From Nematostella vectensis (Eukaryota > Cnidaria > Anthozoa > Actiniaria > Edwardsiidae), in the NCBI RefSeq assembly GCF_932526225.1, contig NC_064034.1, positions 2,282,001 through 2,342,000 of the forward strand: 60,000 bases of DNA. The letters are read 5' to 3'. Numbering within the stretch: the stretch's first letter is position 1; every line of letters starts with the position of its first letter. Positions 52,801-60,000 of the stretch are shown here, piece by piece. Below the pieces are notes generated by a model. That model made no database searches. It worked only from the letters and a program-made list of their open reading frames with translations, and was not told the DNA's origin. A program made the translations under genes and the position numbers.

Positions 52801-55800
52801 GCCATACATGATGTACCTTTTTCTAGGTGAGCAATAGTATGATGCACAGAGTCATGGGGAAGCAAGTCTTCGTGCTGTGTGCCGTTGACCGTTATTCTGT
52901 AGCCTACGACTTGGGCGTCTCCGAATGAGGGAACTTGCTTCCAACAGACAGTGGCCTTAAAATAATAGAAGAAATGAAAACGAAAAAGTATAATGGGACC
53001 CACTTTACAACTCCTGAACCTTAAAATACAGTTATTCATTCATTCAAATTAACGTTTGGTGGTTATTATATCAAATGCTCCTTTGAAAGACTCCTTGTGC
53101 ATTCACTTGTAAGATATCTCAATATTAACAAAAAGGTGTGCCAAACAGTACGTCCTCTTTCCCTTTTCATGAAAAGTGTGAGCATTTTTTCAGGTTCACT
53201 GCAATTCACATTACAAGAGCAATTCACATTACAAGGGCAATTCACATTACAAGGGCAATTCACATGACAAGGGCAATTCACATTACAAGGGCAATTCACA
53301 TTACAAGGGCAATTCACATTACAAGGGCAATTCACATTACAAGAGCAATTCACATTACAAGGGCAATTCACATTACAAGAGCAATTCACATTACAAGGGC
53401 AATTCACATTACAAGGGCAATTCACATTACAAGGGCAATTCACATTACAAGAGCAATTCACATTACAAGGGCAATTCACATTACAAGGGCAATTCACATT
53501 ACAAGAGCAATTCACATTACAAGGGCAATTCACATTACAAGGGCAAATGCAGAAACATCTTAGTCCCAAATTTGTTTGCCCTGAATGAATTATGACGTAA
53601 CGTCAGCGTTAAAAACAAAAGTCCTCCGGTTTGCATTCCGTCCTCTAGAAACGTCTTTGCTTAAGTTCTCTTTTACCTCGCGATCCCTGACAGCGGTCAA
53701 GTGGACCACAGGAGTCTTGGGTCGACCTGGCATTGTTAGCACCACGACGTTAGACATTGCCAGTGAGCTCGATACCACAGCCACCCTGGGACGGGTAAAT
53801 CAGAGATACATCAACTAGGATAACAATTATTTACACCCAATCCTGAGACAAGCCGACCAAAGATACACTATTGAAAAAAAAATGTCAATGTAAAGAGCAA
53901 ATGACCTATGTGTTAGAATAATATTCGTTGATAATATGTATATTTACATAAATATCACACTATCACACTAATATGTATACTATAGCATATTTATGTTTCT
54001 GTATTAGAAGACGCGACCCACTGTATCGTGCCCCAGTTAAAAGGCCAGGGAAATAACAAAAACCGGCACTCTAAAGCTAATGACTGCATTATTCCTCTCC
54101 TGCACATCCAACCATTACCCTGTACTCAGAAAAACTGAGCACGAAGACGATACAATCGTTTCTATTGCATAGCACTATGATTATAGCCGGGTCTCATAAA
54201 GTAAGTCACTTTAATATAAGGTACAGTGTAATTTGAACCTGTATGGCTGTCGTTGCCTCAGTCCCGCAACCTCGATGACGCGGCTCCTTGTTTTCCAGCA
54301 ATGCTGTCTGTAGTTTGTCTTGATACGATAAAAAGTTTAATTTGTTAGCTCTACTGCATGATGCCTACACGTGCTACAAACTCTTGCCTTACCTTACGAG
54401 GCCAAATGTCCCGAGTACAACTCTCCTTAAAAAGCACACTGCAAGTACAAGAATGACAATAAATGTGCTGAAGCTCCGGAATGCAATTGTTACCCATTTA
54501 AACTTGATTCAGAAAATAAAAAAAACAAAGCATCGTACCTGAAATCACTGTCTACACTAGAACCAAACTTAGTTCCCAGTACAAGAAAGGTGAAGTCTGT
54601 AAAATCTCCGCATTCCCACTCAAATACGGCCTTATCGCCATGTGACCCTTTAAATACAAGGAAGATCTGCGAGGAAGGGATAGCTTGGGTTACGCCTTGC
54701 GGTTCGGCGCCATCGGTGACTAGTGCGCCTTGCCCATTCACCTCCTCGACATCAGAGTCTTCACTTGATCCACTGGCCAAGTCTGAATCTTGCACATCCA
54801 TGTCTTTATTGACAAAGTCCTGGCTTGATTCGACAGACAGATCTGAAGCTTGCCCATCCACGTCTTTATTGACAAAGTCCTGGCTTGATTCGACAGACAG
54901 ATCTGAAGCTTGCCTATCCGCCACCTCAGGGTGATCTGACTCGTCTTGACACTCAGAATCCTGACCATTTACTCCTTTATTGACAGACCCTTGGCTTAAT
55001 CCGTCTGTCAGCTCTACCTCTCGATCCTGGTTGGGTTCTTGGCTGCCGGTGTCATGCTCATCGTGGGGCTCTGTACTCTTATTCTCGTAAGGTTTACCAT
55101 CAGTTTCAACATCTCTTTCGGCACTCTCATCCAAATCGTCTTCCACAACATAATGCTCGTCAAGAATAACTTTTTTCAGCATTGAACTTTTTTTAGGAGT
55201 TTGTCGCAGTATGAGGCTTTCTTCTTGCCACTGTTCAGACACTATTATTGGAGTTTCATTGATCTTAATCCATTCCATCCGATCCGGCGGTGCACTTTCA
55301 GCAAAAATAGCGATGAAGTGTTTGTTCTGAAGCTTATTTTCTGGCTGACGGTGAACAACTGCATTAACGACCTTCGTTTGCTTATCAAAATTAGCGACAT
55401 CTTCGCTCTGCAGTTTTGAAGCTTGGACATGCCGAGTGGCACCAGCTTTGATATTGTCCAGATATGGCAAATCCAGTAATTCAGCCTCTTGAGTCGTTTC
55501 TTTGTCAGTCGCCTGGGGGCCATTTTGTGTTTCACCATCAGGCAACCCGGCGCAGTTATAGTGAATAAGTAGCTTTGCTACGAGAGAGTTGAAACCCGCT
55601 TCGAGGTTCGATCCATGGAATGGGGTCCACTCTCTCCTATTTGCTGACATCATGTCGTCGTTTGGATCTTTTCCAAACCCATCGTCGTTTATGCCTGTAT
55701 CAGCTGAATCCAAAGTATTTGCTTGATCAATTCCGCTGTCTTGTTTTTCCTTGAGATTTTTATCACAATCTTGGTGCATTTTATGATCCCTATCAGCGTC

Positions 55801-58800
55801 ATCAAAATCTCCATCGCTGTTACAGCTCTTCCTTTCAAAGTTTTCCACAGCAGAGGACTCGCATGTCTCTTCATTCCCCACCATACAATCCTTGATATCT
55901 TTACTTTGTTTCAGAGATAGTTCCTCCAACTTTTCTTCATTTGTCATTGCATTTCTTTCAGTTTGAAGATCCTCTCTTCGAATATCTTCCGAAATTGTGA
56001 TACCAGCGGTATTTCCATCGTTATTTCTTTCCTCTTCCAATGTCTTCTCCGATAAACTCTTCGATTCATCTTTACTTCCATCATCCAAATTTACTCGAGC
56101 ATTTTCTCTCTCTTCACCCTTTTCTTTCTGTTCCATTTCACTAATCGCATACATTTCCTGGTCGGCTTCAGAGACTTCCGCGCTAGAGCTAGACTCAGGC
56201 GCCTCGTTTTCAAAAGATTCTTTCATTTCAAAGACGTCTCGCTTGCTGTCAGTAACTTTATCGTCACTACAACTAACTTTAGGTACTTTGTTTTCCAAGA
56301 GTTTTGTTTTGTCAAAAACGTCTTGTTTGCTGTCAATGACATCCTCATCACAACTATTACTGTCTTGGGCAGGTACCTCGTTCTCAAAACCCCTTTTGCT
56401 GTCCAAGATGTCTCGATTGTTGTCAGCATCACTACTAAGGCAGTGATTGGTTAACTCGTCGTATTCTTGCAGATCAAACAGAGGACGTCCTTCAAGACGA
56501 GGTGAAGAAGGCTTCGCACTATCATTTCGTTTTTTCTCAGCAGGTTTCATCTCATCTTTATCCCTTATACCAGGCTGTAATTCAGTAGCTAGGATATCAT
56601 CATCTTCCAGTAAATTTTCCCCTTGAGCCCGTTCGAGGAGAGGTGGCGAAGAGATGACGTCCAACTGTTTATCTTCTGGGATAGTCTCTAACCCATTCAG
56701 AGTGAGATTACTAAAAATGCTTGAAGGTTTATCAACCACAGATGTGTTGGTATCGAGGAGGGTTGCCTCTGAAACTAGAATGAGCTCCCTTGAGGTTGTA
56801 GCTACTTCAGAGTCTTGATTGGATAGTTCTGGATGCTGGATAAGGTCATCTGGTAGCGGCAGACTGAACTGGAGTTCATTTGACACAAGGCGTTCCGATG
56901 AACCTGACAACAAGAAAAGTTACTTACTAATTATCATCCAGAGCAAGAAAATATAAACAACCATGCCTAGCTTTACCATTCTCCTAAAATTCGAGATGCG
57001 TATGAGTAACTGTACTCTACTAAAAGAAGGATAGGGCCCTATGCTTGAAATATCAAAAAACATCCGAACAACATCAGGCACCTGGTTGACTGACCTTCAC
57101 TGTACATAACAACGCTCAGCGTGTAGAGATGCCCCTCGTCTGTACTCTCAAACAGCACGCGGCAGTAATCAATGTCGGGCTCAGGTGTGATCTGGTACGA
57201 AAAGCAAGTAATTAAAAAACAACCAAACAAATAAAAGATGGAAATTAACAGGCAGACAGACAACGTCACTTTTTTTATAAGAAGGAACTTTACCTTATCG
57301 CCAAAGGGTGCACCATCAACCATGACCTGGAATTGAGTATCTGGAAAAGCCGGCCAAACAATGACAAGGGCATCAACACGACCACAGGTCTCTAACGACA
57401 CCACAGGTCCACCCAACGACGATATTTCAGAGCATGTGATCACCTGCAACACAAGTAAGGGGTTTAGCCCTAGCTACATTAATCGGGAACTTTGCCATAA
57501 CAAGAATTTTAAAAGGACAAAGCTTCAAAGAACAATACGACACCATATGAAGACGGTGCAATGCGAAGGGTTTCTCATGTAAAATACATAGAGGGCCATT
57601 TGCTAGAGATCGGTCAATCGCTTTATAAACAAAACGCTGATTGACTGATTCGAAAGCGTTAATTTTTTTTCAATCATGTCGGTTAATCAATGAGCGTTTT
57701 TTTCATGAAGTTGCTTTTTGTTGGGTAGAGATTTTTTAATCATTCCAGAGAAGCACTGAGTAAAAGGTAAGATGACGGTCGTACGTAATAATTCCCGTAA
57801 AATCGCCCTTTTAGGCTGGTGATGATGCTGATGTTGTTATCATTAGGCGACCTGCTAACAAAATAACAGAAAACCTTAAATTTAGGCAATGAAATAAGTC
57901 CTAGCCCAAGGCCGCTTATCATCGCCATCCGAACTTTAAACCACCAGACAAAACAGTTTTACTCACCAACTCATTTGACAGCTGCGGCTTGAACTGCTCA
58001 TTCACAGGAAACACCACCAAGACCACGTGATACGTCCTACCTCCGCAAAGACCACTAACCTCTATGCAGGGACAGCTGGCGCAGATCCAGCCACCTTGAA
58101 CGATTCCATCGACATACAACTGTAACAAAATAAAAAAACCCGAGCTCAATTCCATAAGGATAGATGTAGAACTAGAAAGTCCAGACAGCATAAGCACCAG
58201 AAGCATTCTTGAAAGCGCAGGATTTTTTTTTTTAAGTAAAGGCTTGGGTTTCTGACCATCGAGCGCTTCTCGAAACATCAGCAAGTTTGCCACCATCCTC
58301 CCCCCTCAAAAAAAGGAAAAGTCTTTGTGCATTTTCGTGTGGGACTGATAGATCGTGCAATGTACCTTGAAGCCAGCAATCCAAGAAAGTTCTGCGGTTT
58401 TCGGCATCTCTAGGACGACACGGATGACATTATCAAAGATGAAGCCATACGATATAAAGGGGATGCTGCTTGACCACTGCCAGTTGGTTATCTAGTGAAA
58501 AAAGACTCATCAGGATGGACTACTCAACAACTATCATAGTCTTAAATCAGATCGTAGCAAATCACTTCTTTAAAGATTTCCCTACATTTGTGTTATAGTA
58601 CCTGTTCTCGAAATCCAATATCTGCTTTACCGTCCTCTTCGTCCTCAAGTACCCATATCCTCCTTGATCAAGTAGAAAAAGTCATAAGACACAAGGCATG
58701 TGGTATCTCGAGTAATATAATGATCATAGTTACCTGGAGGTGAATACGGCGCTTGGGATCCACCCGTCCTTGTGCGCAATACATCTGATCAAATACAGAC

Positions 58801-59948
58801 CTGGCCTGTCCAAGCGGATCCCAGTATTCCAGTCGTACACCTGACACACAGGGGGTATATTACCTCATGTACCTCATAAACAATACTTTTCAGCCACAGT
58901 TTTGTCATTGTTTTTATTCAACATTGGAGCGCAAATTATGTGACGGAAATCCGAAATAACAATATGAAAACAAAGCTCAAAACTTCATTTGCCATATTCA
59001 TATGAAAAAGCATCCCTTTCTAATTCAGCCAATGGAAATTGTGTGACCTGTGTTTTCCTTGGCTGACAAAATGGCGGCTGACAGACTCTGGAGGGGAATA
59101 GGGCCGGTGCTGCAACACCGGATTCGGTTATATGTTTTGTCCTTGATAGCCTTTATTTTTGTCTTGGCCCCAGAAGTTTTTGCATTTCATAGACTATCCC
59201 CTTGCCGGGAAAATAGTGGTGGTGGGGGGGGGGGGGGGGGGGGAGGGAGGGGGGCGAGGGATGTTAAGGCCACGAGCTTATGCATGTGTCAAATATAATA
59301 TTGCTGTGGCCGCCAGTCCAAAAACGCCCTGATGAGAAATACCACACGATGAGCTTGACCGGGGCTTCTCCAGGAAGTTACGCCTCTTACCAGTCTATTA
59401 TCAACATGTTCATGTGGGCTTGTTCCATCAGTAGTGTAGAAAATAGATACATCATCATCGTCACAGGCCAGATAAATAGTAAAGCCTTTTTCCACCTTCA
59501 ACGATATAAGGAAAGCATATAAGTGGCTTCCCATGAAACTCCATGAAACTAACATCATCATCAACAACGTCATCATCAACAACATCATCATCAACGTCAT
59601 TATTAACATAATCAGATGAAAAATGGATCGTCAATTATATATGACCATCATTATCACAATAATTATTCATCTTCATTATAATGTCATATCGAACACCAGC
59701 ATTGTCCCCGTCATCATTATCACGTTCACAAATACTATTATTACCAGCATTGTCCCCGTCATCATTATCACGTTCTCAAATACTATTATTACCAGCAGTG
59801 GCACGTCATCATTATTTTTTATCTTGTCACAAAATCACTGTGTAAGTAAACTCTAGAACAGGGGAAAACGGCGGTAAAGGTAATGTAAACCTACTTACAA
59901 TTCCTCCCTCGTTGCCTTCAGCAAACCTTGGCTGAATAACCCGCTTTT
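14022..59948 (-). CDS. Giant multidomain gene: Fn3_7 - FN3 array - coiled coil - thioredoxin-like fold; 5' end outside window
   Basis: Thirty-five exons join in a single frame. In transcript order: 59948-59899, 59495-59391, 58840-58734, 58662-58602, 58491-58366, 58119-57967, 57443-57294, 57191-57095, 56903-54539, 53785-53677, 52955-52817, 52265-51944, 29311-29098, 28395-27894, 27597-26596, 26234-26014, 25859-25627, 25073-24870, 24363-24288, 24144-24028, 23936-23857, 23539-23352, 23136-23087, 22665-22493, 22425-22341, 22273-22178, 20541-20368, 19663-19350, 18843-18774, 17644-17429, 17104-16947, 15914-15711, 15525-15462, 15222-15000, 14662-14022. All have AG acceptors and GT donors. The coding lengths sum to an exact multiple of three after the first split codon, giving about 3,028 residues, which strongly supports the chain. 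The FN3-like domains share G-Y-x-V-x-[VL]-[ND]-G and often end in L-x-[IT]-C-P. No transmembrane segment was noticed, but the N-terminus is unseen, so location is unknown. I do not recognise a named orthologue. Introns not listed separately (for example 52266-52816, 53786-54538, 57444-57966) hold nothing I can identify. Confidence 0.85.
15926..16690 (-). mobile_element. 5'-truncated non-LTR retrotransposon (LINE) 3' end
   Basis: The reading frame at 16644-16135 (169 codons) matches the C-terminal region that follows the reverse transcriptase domain in many metazoan LINEs of the CR1/L2/RTE type: [53 protein letters not shown], and [20 protein letters not shown] near the stop. The 3' UTR has an AT repeat (about 16003-16020) and a GC-rich tail that ends near GTCTTAAATAAAGTC. 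The reverse transcriptase core and endonuclease are missing, so it cannot move by itself. It sits in the intron 15915-16946 of the large gene, in the same orientation. Confidence 0.82.
16947..19663 (-). CDS. Exons 28-31: FN3-like unit, coiled coil, last FN3-like unit
   Basis: Exon 28 completes an FN3 unit ([16 protein letters not shown]... [20 protein letters not shown]) and enters a helical region ([20 protein letters not shown]). This continues in the 70-nt exon 29 ([20 protein letters not shown]) and the start of exon 30 ([20 protein letters not shown]). The hydrophobic spacing suits a coiled coil of about 60 residues. Exon 30 then gives the FN3 strands [14 protein letters not shown] and [17 protein letters not shown], and exon 31 ends that unit. 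Exon 29 has two partial upstream duplicates with intact acceptors, listed separately. Confidence 0.82.
18020..18292. repeat. 44-45-bp minisatellite, about 6 copies, with an inverted copy at 18617-18641
   Basis: The unit contains GAGTGTTCATTAAATACACC followed by a G-rich stretch. Copies begin at 18020, 18065, 18110 and 18154, with more divergent ones after that. A single inverted copy (GGTGTATTTAATGAACACTC) lies 330 bp away, so the intron 17645-18773 can form a hairpin. Several G runs of 12 or more lie between them (18174-18193, 18319-18337, 18537-18548). Confidence 0.88.
18800..19000 (-). repeat. 75-bp tandem duplication of a 3' splice site plus the start of exon 29, three copies
   Basis: On the minus strand the motif TCTCTGTATCAG|ACTGTGTCGTAA (acceptor plus exon start) occurs at the true exon start 18843 and again at 18918. 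A diverged copy (CTGTGAAG|ACTGTGCCCTAA) starts at 18993. Each unit has 43 nt of exon and 32 nt of intron. Only the copy at 18843 has the rest of the exon and the donor. Because 75 is a multiple of three and the added sequence has no stop, use of the upstream acceptors would add 25 or 50 residues in frame to the coiled coil. Confidence 0.88.
19140..19330 (+). repeat. ACC/AAC/ATC trinucleotide-rich intronic tract
   Basis: Imperfect (ACCAAC)n and (ATCACC)n runs are interrupted by a T run and G run near 19240. They lie in intron 18844-19349. Confidence 0.8.
19761..19910. repeat. (TA)n and (TATATG)n microsatellite
   Basis: Runs of TATATA, GTATAT and GTGTAT lie in intron 19664-20367. All the overlapping reading frames here consist of dipeptide repeats and are artefacts. 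Confidence 0.95.
20028..20085 (+). repeat. 15-bp tandem repeat, 4 copies
   Basis: AATATCGAATAACC(A/C) repeats occur about every 15 bp in intron 19664-20367. Confidence 0.8.
20368..25073 (-). CDS. Exons 18-27: FN3-like block with small exons
   Basis: Ten exons of 50-204 nt encode about four FN3-like units. Examples are [100 protein letters not shown] and [20 protein letters not shown]. Each unit is split near its middle, usually after the GY-x-V strand. Two of the donors, at 24869 (after AAAAG) and 22177 (after TCAGG), are followed at once by tandem arrays that copy the exon end and donor. The correct join uses the first donor in each case: only that one keeps phase 2 into the exon at 24363 and phase 0 into the exon at 20541. 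Confidence 0.84.
20750..22190 (-). repeat. 23-bp minisatellite, about 62 copies, each a copy of a real exon end and 5' splice site
   Basis: Exon 26 of the large gene ends (minus strand) with TTTCAAGTCAGG and is followed by its donor GTAAGATGCC at 22177. The array is this boundary repeated: each unit is CAAGTCAGG|GTAAGATGCCA plus three more bases. A minority of units have two or three additional bases (TATAATGG variants, plus strand), and point variants are few. It fills almost the whole intron between exon 26 and exon 27 (20541). The first unit is the one that joins in phase (CAA GTC AGG, then GCT TTG). Confidence 0.95.
22905..23075 (-). repeat. 46-49-bp repeat, 4 copies, starting about 15-20 nt after a donor
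   Basis: The plus-strand word TTCATGGTTAAAGG(T) occurs at 22911, 22960, 23007 and 23053, separated by CGACCTTTTTTTACC-type sequence and TTGCTCTTTAG. The nearest donor is at 23086 (CTCAG|GTACTA). Confidence 0.88.
24595..24925 (-). repeat. 55-bp tandem repeat, 6 copies, each a copy of the end of exon 18 with its 5' splice site
   Basis: On the minus strand each unit reads CTTGCCACCGTCATGTAACA ... CCTGTCAAGAAAAG|GTGAGAA. The first lies at the end of exon 18 (its coding strand gives [16 protein letters not shown]). Donor copies lie at 24870 (true), 24815, 24760, 24705, 24650 and 24595. The copy at 24760 reads GTAAGA and is closer to consensus than the others. Units differ by one or two bases. Confidence 0.95.
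25075..25245 (+). repeat. ATC-rich trinucleotide tract
   Basis: (ATC/GTC/AAC)n imperfect repeats lie in intron 25074-25626. Its long antisense frame is repeat-derived. Confidence 0.85.
25627..29311 (-). CDS. Exons 13-17: FN3-like domains after the 22-kb intron
   Basis: Exon 13 finishes one FN3 unit and opens the next ([20 protein letters not shown]). Exon 14 (502 nt) gives [19 protein letters not shown] and a glutamate/glycine-rich insertion ([14 protein letters not shown]). Exon 15 (1,002 nt) encodes at least two complete units ([40 protein letters not shown]) with typical W and Y core residues. Exon 16 has [20 protein letters not shown] and [20 protein letters not shown]. Exon 17 is Ser/Asp-rich ([20 protein letters not shown]). 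Joins are phase 0, 1, 1, 0 and 2. Confidence 0.83.
28396..29097 (-). other. Intron between exons 13 and 14; C and A homopolymers
   Basis: No exon is required here, because exons 13 and 14 join in phase 0 and in the middle of one FN3 domain. A C run followed by an A run is at 28757-28793. Confidence 0.5.
29671..51933 (-). repeat. Giant 46-bp minisatellite, about 484 copies (22 kb), inside one intron
   Basis: The plus-strand unit is GATAGTGTTGATTCACCTAG followed by GGGATAACTGTACAGTGGGG and AGGGTA. Most copies differ by one to five bases, at a few recurring positions (GATAGT/CATCGT, GATTC/GGTCC, AGTGG/ATTGG, GGGGA/GGTGG). It fills nearly all of the intron 29312-51943 of the large gene and begins about 10 nt inside the 5' splice site. 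Blocks of units recur: the variant AGTACGTAAAGTTGGTCC occurs ten times (31001, 33989, 35874, 37684, 40489, 42099, 43433, 44767, 47664, 49136) at distances of very nearly whole multiples of 46. The short open frames in it are artefacts. Confidence 0.97.
36818..37017. other. Assembly gap of exactly 200 N inside the giant array
   Basis: Two hundred consecutive N lie within the 46-bp array. The round number suggests a placeholder, so the real array length is unknown. Confidence 0.97.
51944..53785 (-). CDS. Exons 10-12: FN3-like domains before the 22-kb intron
   Basis: The three exons give [60 protein letters not shown] and ITCP, a textbook FN3 unit, then [20 protein letters not shown] and [17 protein letters not shown] of the next. 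That next unit ends at LEPGR, with the Arg codon split over the giant intron and continued by [11 protein letters not shown] in the exon at 29311. The donor at 51943 reads GGAAG|GTGAGA. The phase and domain continuity across 22.6 kb show that both sides belong to one gene. Confidence 0.82.
53208..53550. repeat. 18-bp minisatellite, about 19 copies
   Basis: The unit is GCAATTCACATTACAAGG (variants ending AGAGC; one CATGAC). It lies in intron 52956-53676. Since 18 is a multiple of three, both strands stay open (six-residue repeats), but flanking exons 10 and 11 join in phase without it. Confidence 0.93.
54539..56903 (-). CDS. Exon 9: 2,365-nt acidic, low-complexity exon
   Basis: This single exon supplies about 787 codons, by far the largest in the gene. 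Its first twenty residues ([19 protein letters not shown]) finish the preceding FN3-like unit. The bulk is rich in Asp, Glu, Ser, Asn and Lys with few hydrophobic positions and looks intrinsically disordered. Near the end is a 20-residue tandem repeat ([20 protein letters not shown], two close copies plus degenerate ones at 54750-54990). The last roughly 60 residues ([20 protein letters not shown]...) return to beta-rich sequence and start the next FN3-like unit. Acceptor TTGTCAG| and donor TTCAG|GTACGA are clear; the join to exon 10 splits an Arg codon. Reading frames on the opposite strand are shadows. Confidence 0.85.
57095..59948 (-). CDS. Exons 1-8 in the window: Fn3_7 (CHB_HEX_C-like) domain and two FN3-like domains
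   Basis: The first three exons assemble into one chitobiase/beta-hexosaminidase C-terminal-like (Fn3_7) domain: [11 protein letters not shown], then [20 protein letters not shown] with the diagnostic Y-T-T-D-G-T-x-P motif, then [18 protein letters not shown], matching the usual 'G.Y.I.AIA.KDGW..S' end. Exons 4-6 continue with [12 protein letters not shown] and an FN3-like unit ending in SNELVITC. Exons 7-8 encode a second FN3-like unit ([33 protein letters not shown]). Joins are phase 0, 0, 2, 0, 0, 0, 0 and 1. More exons must lie beyond 59948, because the first exon here opens inside a split codon. The 59.2-kb intron has a long G run and the 59.5-59.8-kb intron has ATC-type repeats. Confidence 0.8.
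59222..59262 (+). repeat. Long G homopolymer-rich tract
   Basis: A run of about 20 G followed by GGGAGGGAGGGGGGCGAGGG lies in intron 58841-59390. It gives a C-rich transcript, and the non-template strand could form a G-quadruplex. Confidence 0.85.
59545..59800 (+). repeat. ATC/AAC-rich tract and a 48-bp direct duplication
   Basis: (ATCATCAAC)n-like runs lie at 59545-59610. The segment starting ATTGTCCCCGTCATCATTAT occurs at 59701 and 59749. Both lie in intron 59496-59898. Confidence 0.85.
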
Positions 59949-60000
59949 CTGTGTGTGTAAAAACATATCTGTTGTCTTGCCTCTCTTACAATATAAAGAC

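Noticed and set aside
53066-53569. 167-codon minus-strand frame rich in CNVNCP repeats, resembling a Cys-rich repeat protein
   Set aside because: It is produced by the 18-bp minisatellite, has no signal peptide, and the flanking exons join without it.
1-60000. tRNA, rRNA or other structured RNA genes
   Set aside because: I saw no A-box/B-box pairs or cloverleaf-forming segments, but reading by eye cannot exclude them.

Overview
The window is eukaryotic genomic DNA. It has many short exons with GT..AG junctions, short introns, AT-rich spacers, simple repeats, a LINE fragment and a 200-base assembly gap. Gene content and style suit a non-bilaterian or other marine invertebrate; an anthozoan such as a sea anemone is my guess, from general resemblance only. 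I read splice junctions by eye and kept only exon chains whose phases join without a break.

Layout. (1) 0.7-5.9 kb, + strand: a JmjC (cupin-8) gene resembling JMJD8, which looks broken or misassembled (two reading-frame breaks and one missing exon). A large intron carries, on the opposite strand, a small secreted cysteine-rich peptide gene. (2) 7.06-9.79 kb, + strand: the 3' exons of a small TPR protein. (3) 10.76-11.08 kb, + strand: a single-exon Glu/Lys-rich protein ending in a CaaX-like prenylation box. (4) 11.1-14.0 kb: AT-rich spacer with fold-back elements. (5) 14.0-59.95 kb, - strand: one very large gene. Thirty-five exons join in one frame for about 3,028 codons, and the 5' end lies outside the window. 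In order the protein has a chitobiase/hexosaminidase C-terminal-like (Fn3_7) domain, two FN3-like domains, an acidic 787-codon exon, roughly 14 more FN3-like domains, a coiled coil, a last FN3 domain and a C-terminal thioredoxin-like fold with W-C-x-x-S and G-V-P-T motifs.

The most striking observation is how tandem repeats sit on splice junctions. In the large gene a 23-bp array (about 62 copies) and a 55-bp array (6 copies) are head-to-tail copies of a real exon end plus its 5' splice site. A 75-bp array (3 copies) repeats a 3' splice site plus the start of its exon. In the TPR gene a 79-bp array (10 copies) repeats the end of a 36-nt exon plus its donor. A 22-kb array of about 484 copies of a 46-bp unit starts about 10 nt inside an intron of the large gene. 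Each of its units carries, in the sense direction, a pyrimidine-rich tract followed by TAG|GTGAAT, which looks like a juxtaposed 3'/5' splice site. The locus therefore looks like repeated birth of minisatellites from splice sites, giving dozens to hundreds of sense-oriented candidate splice sites inside one transcript.
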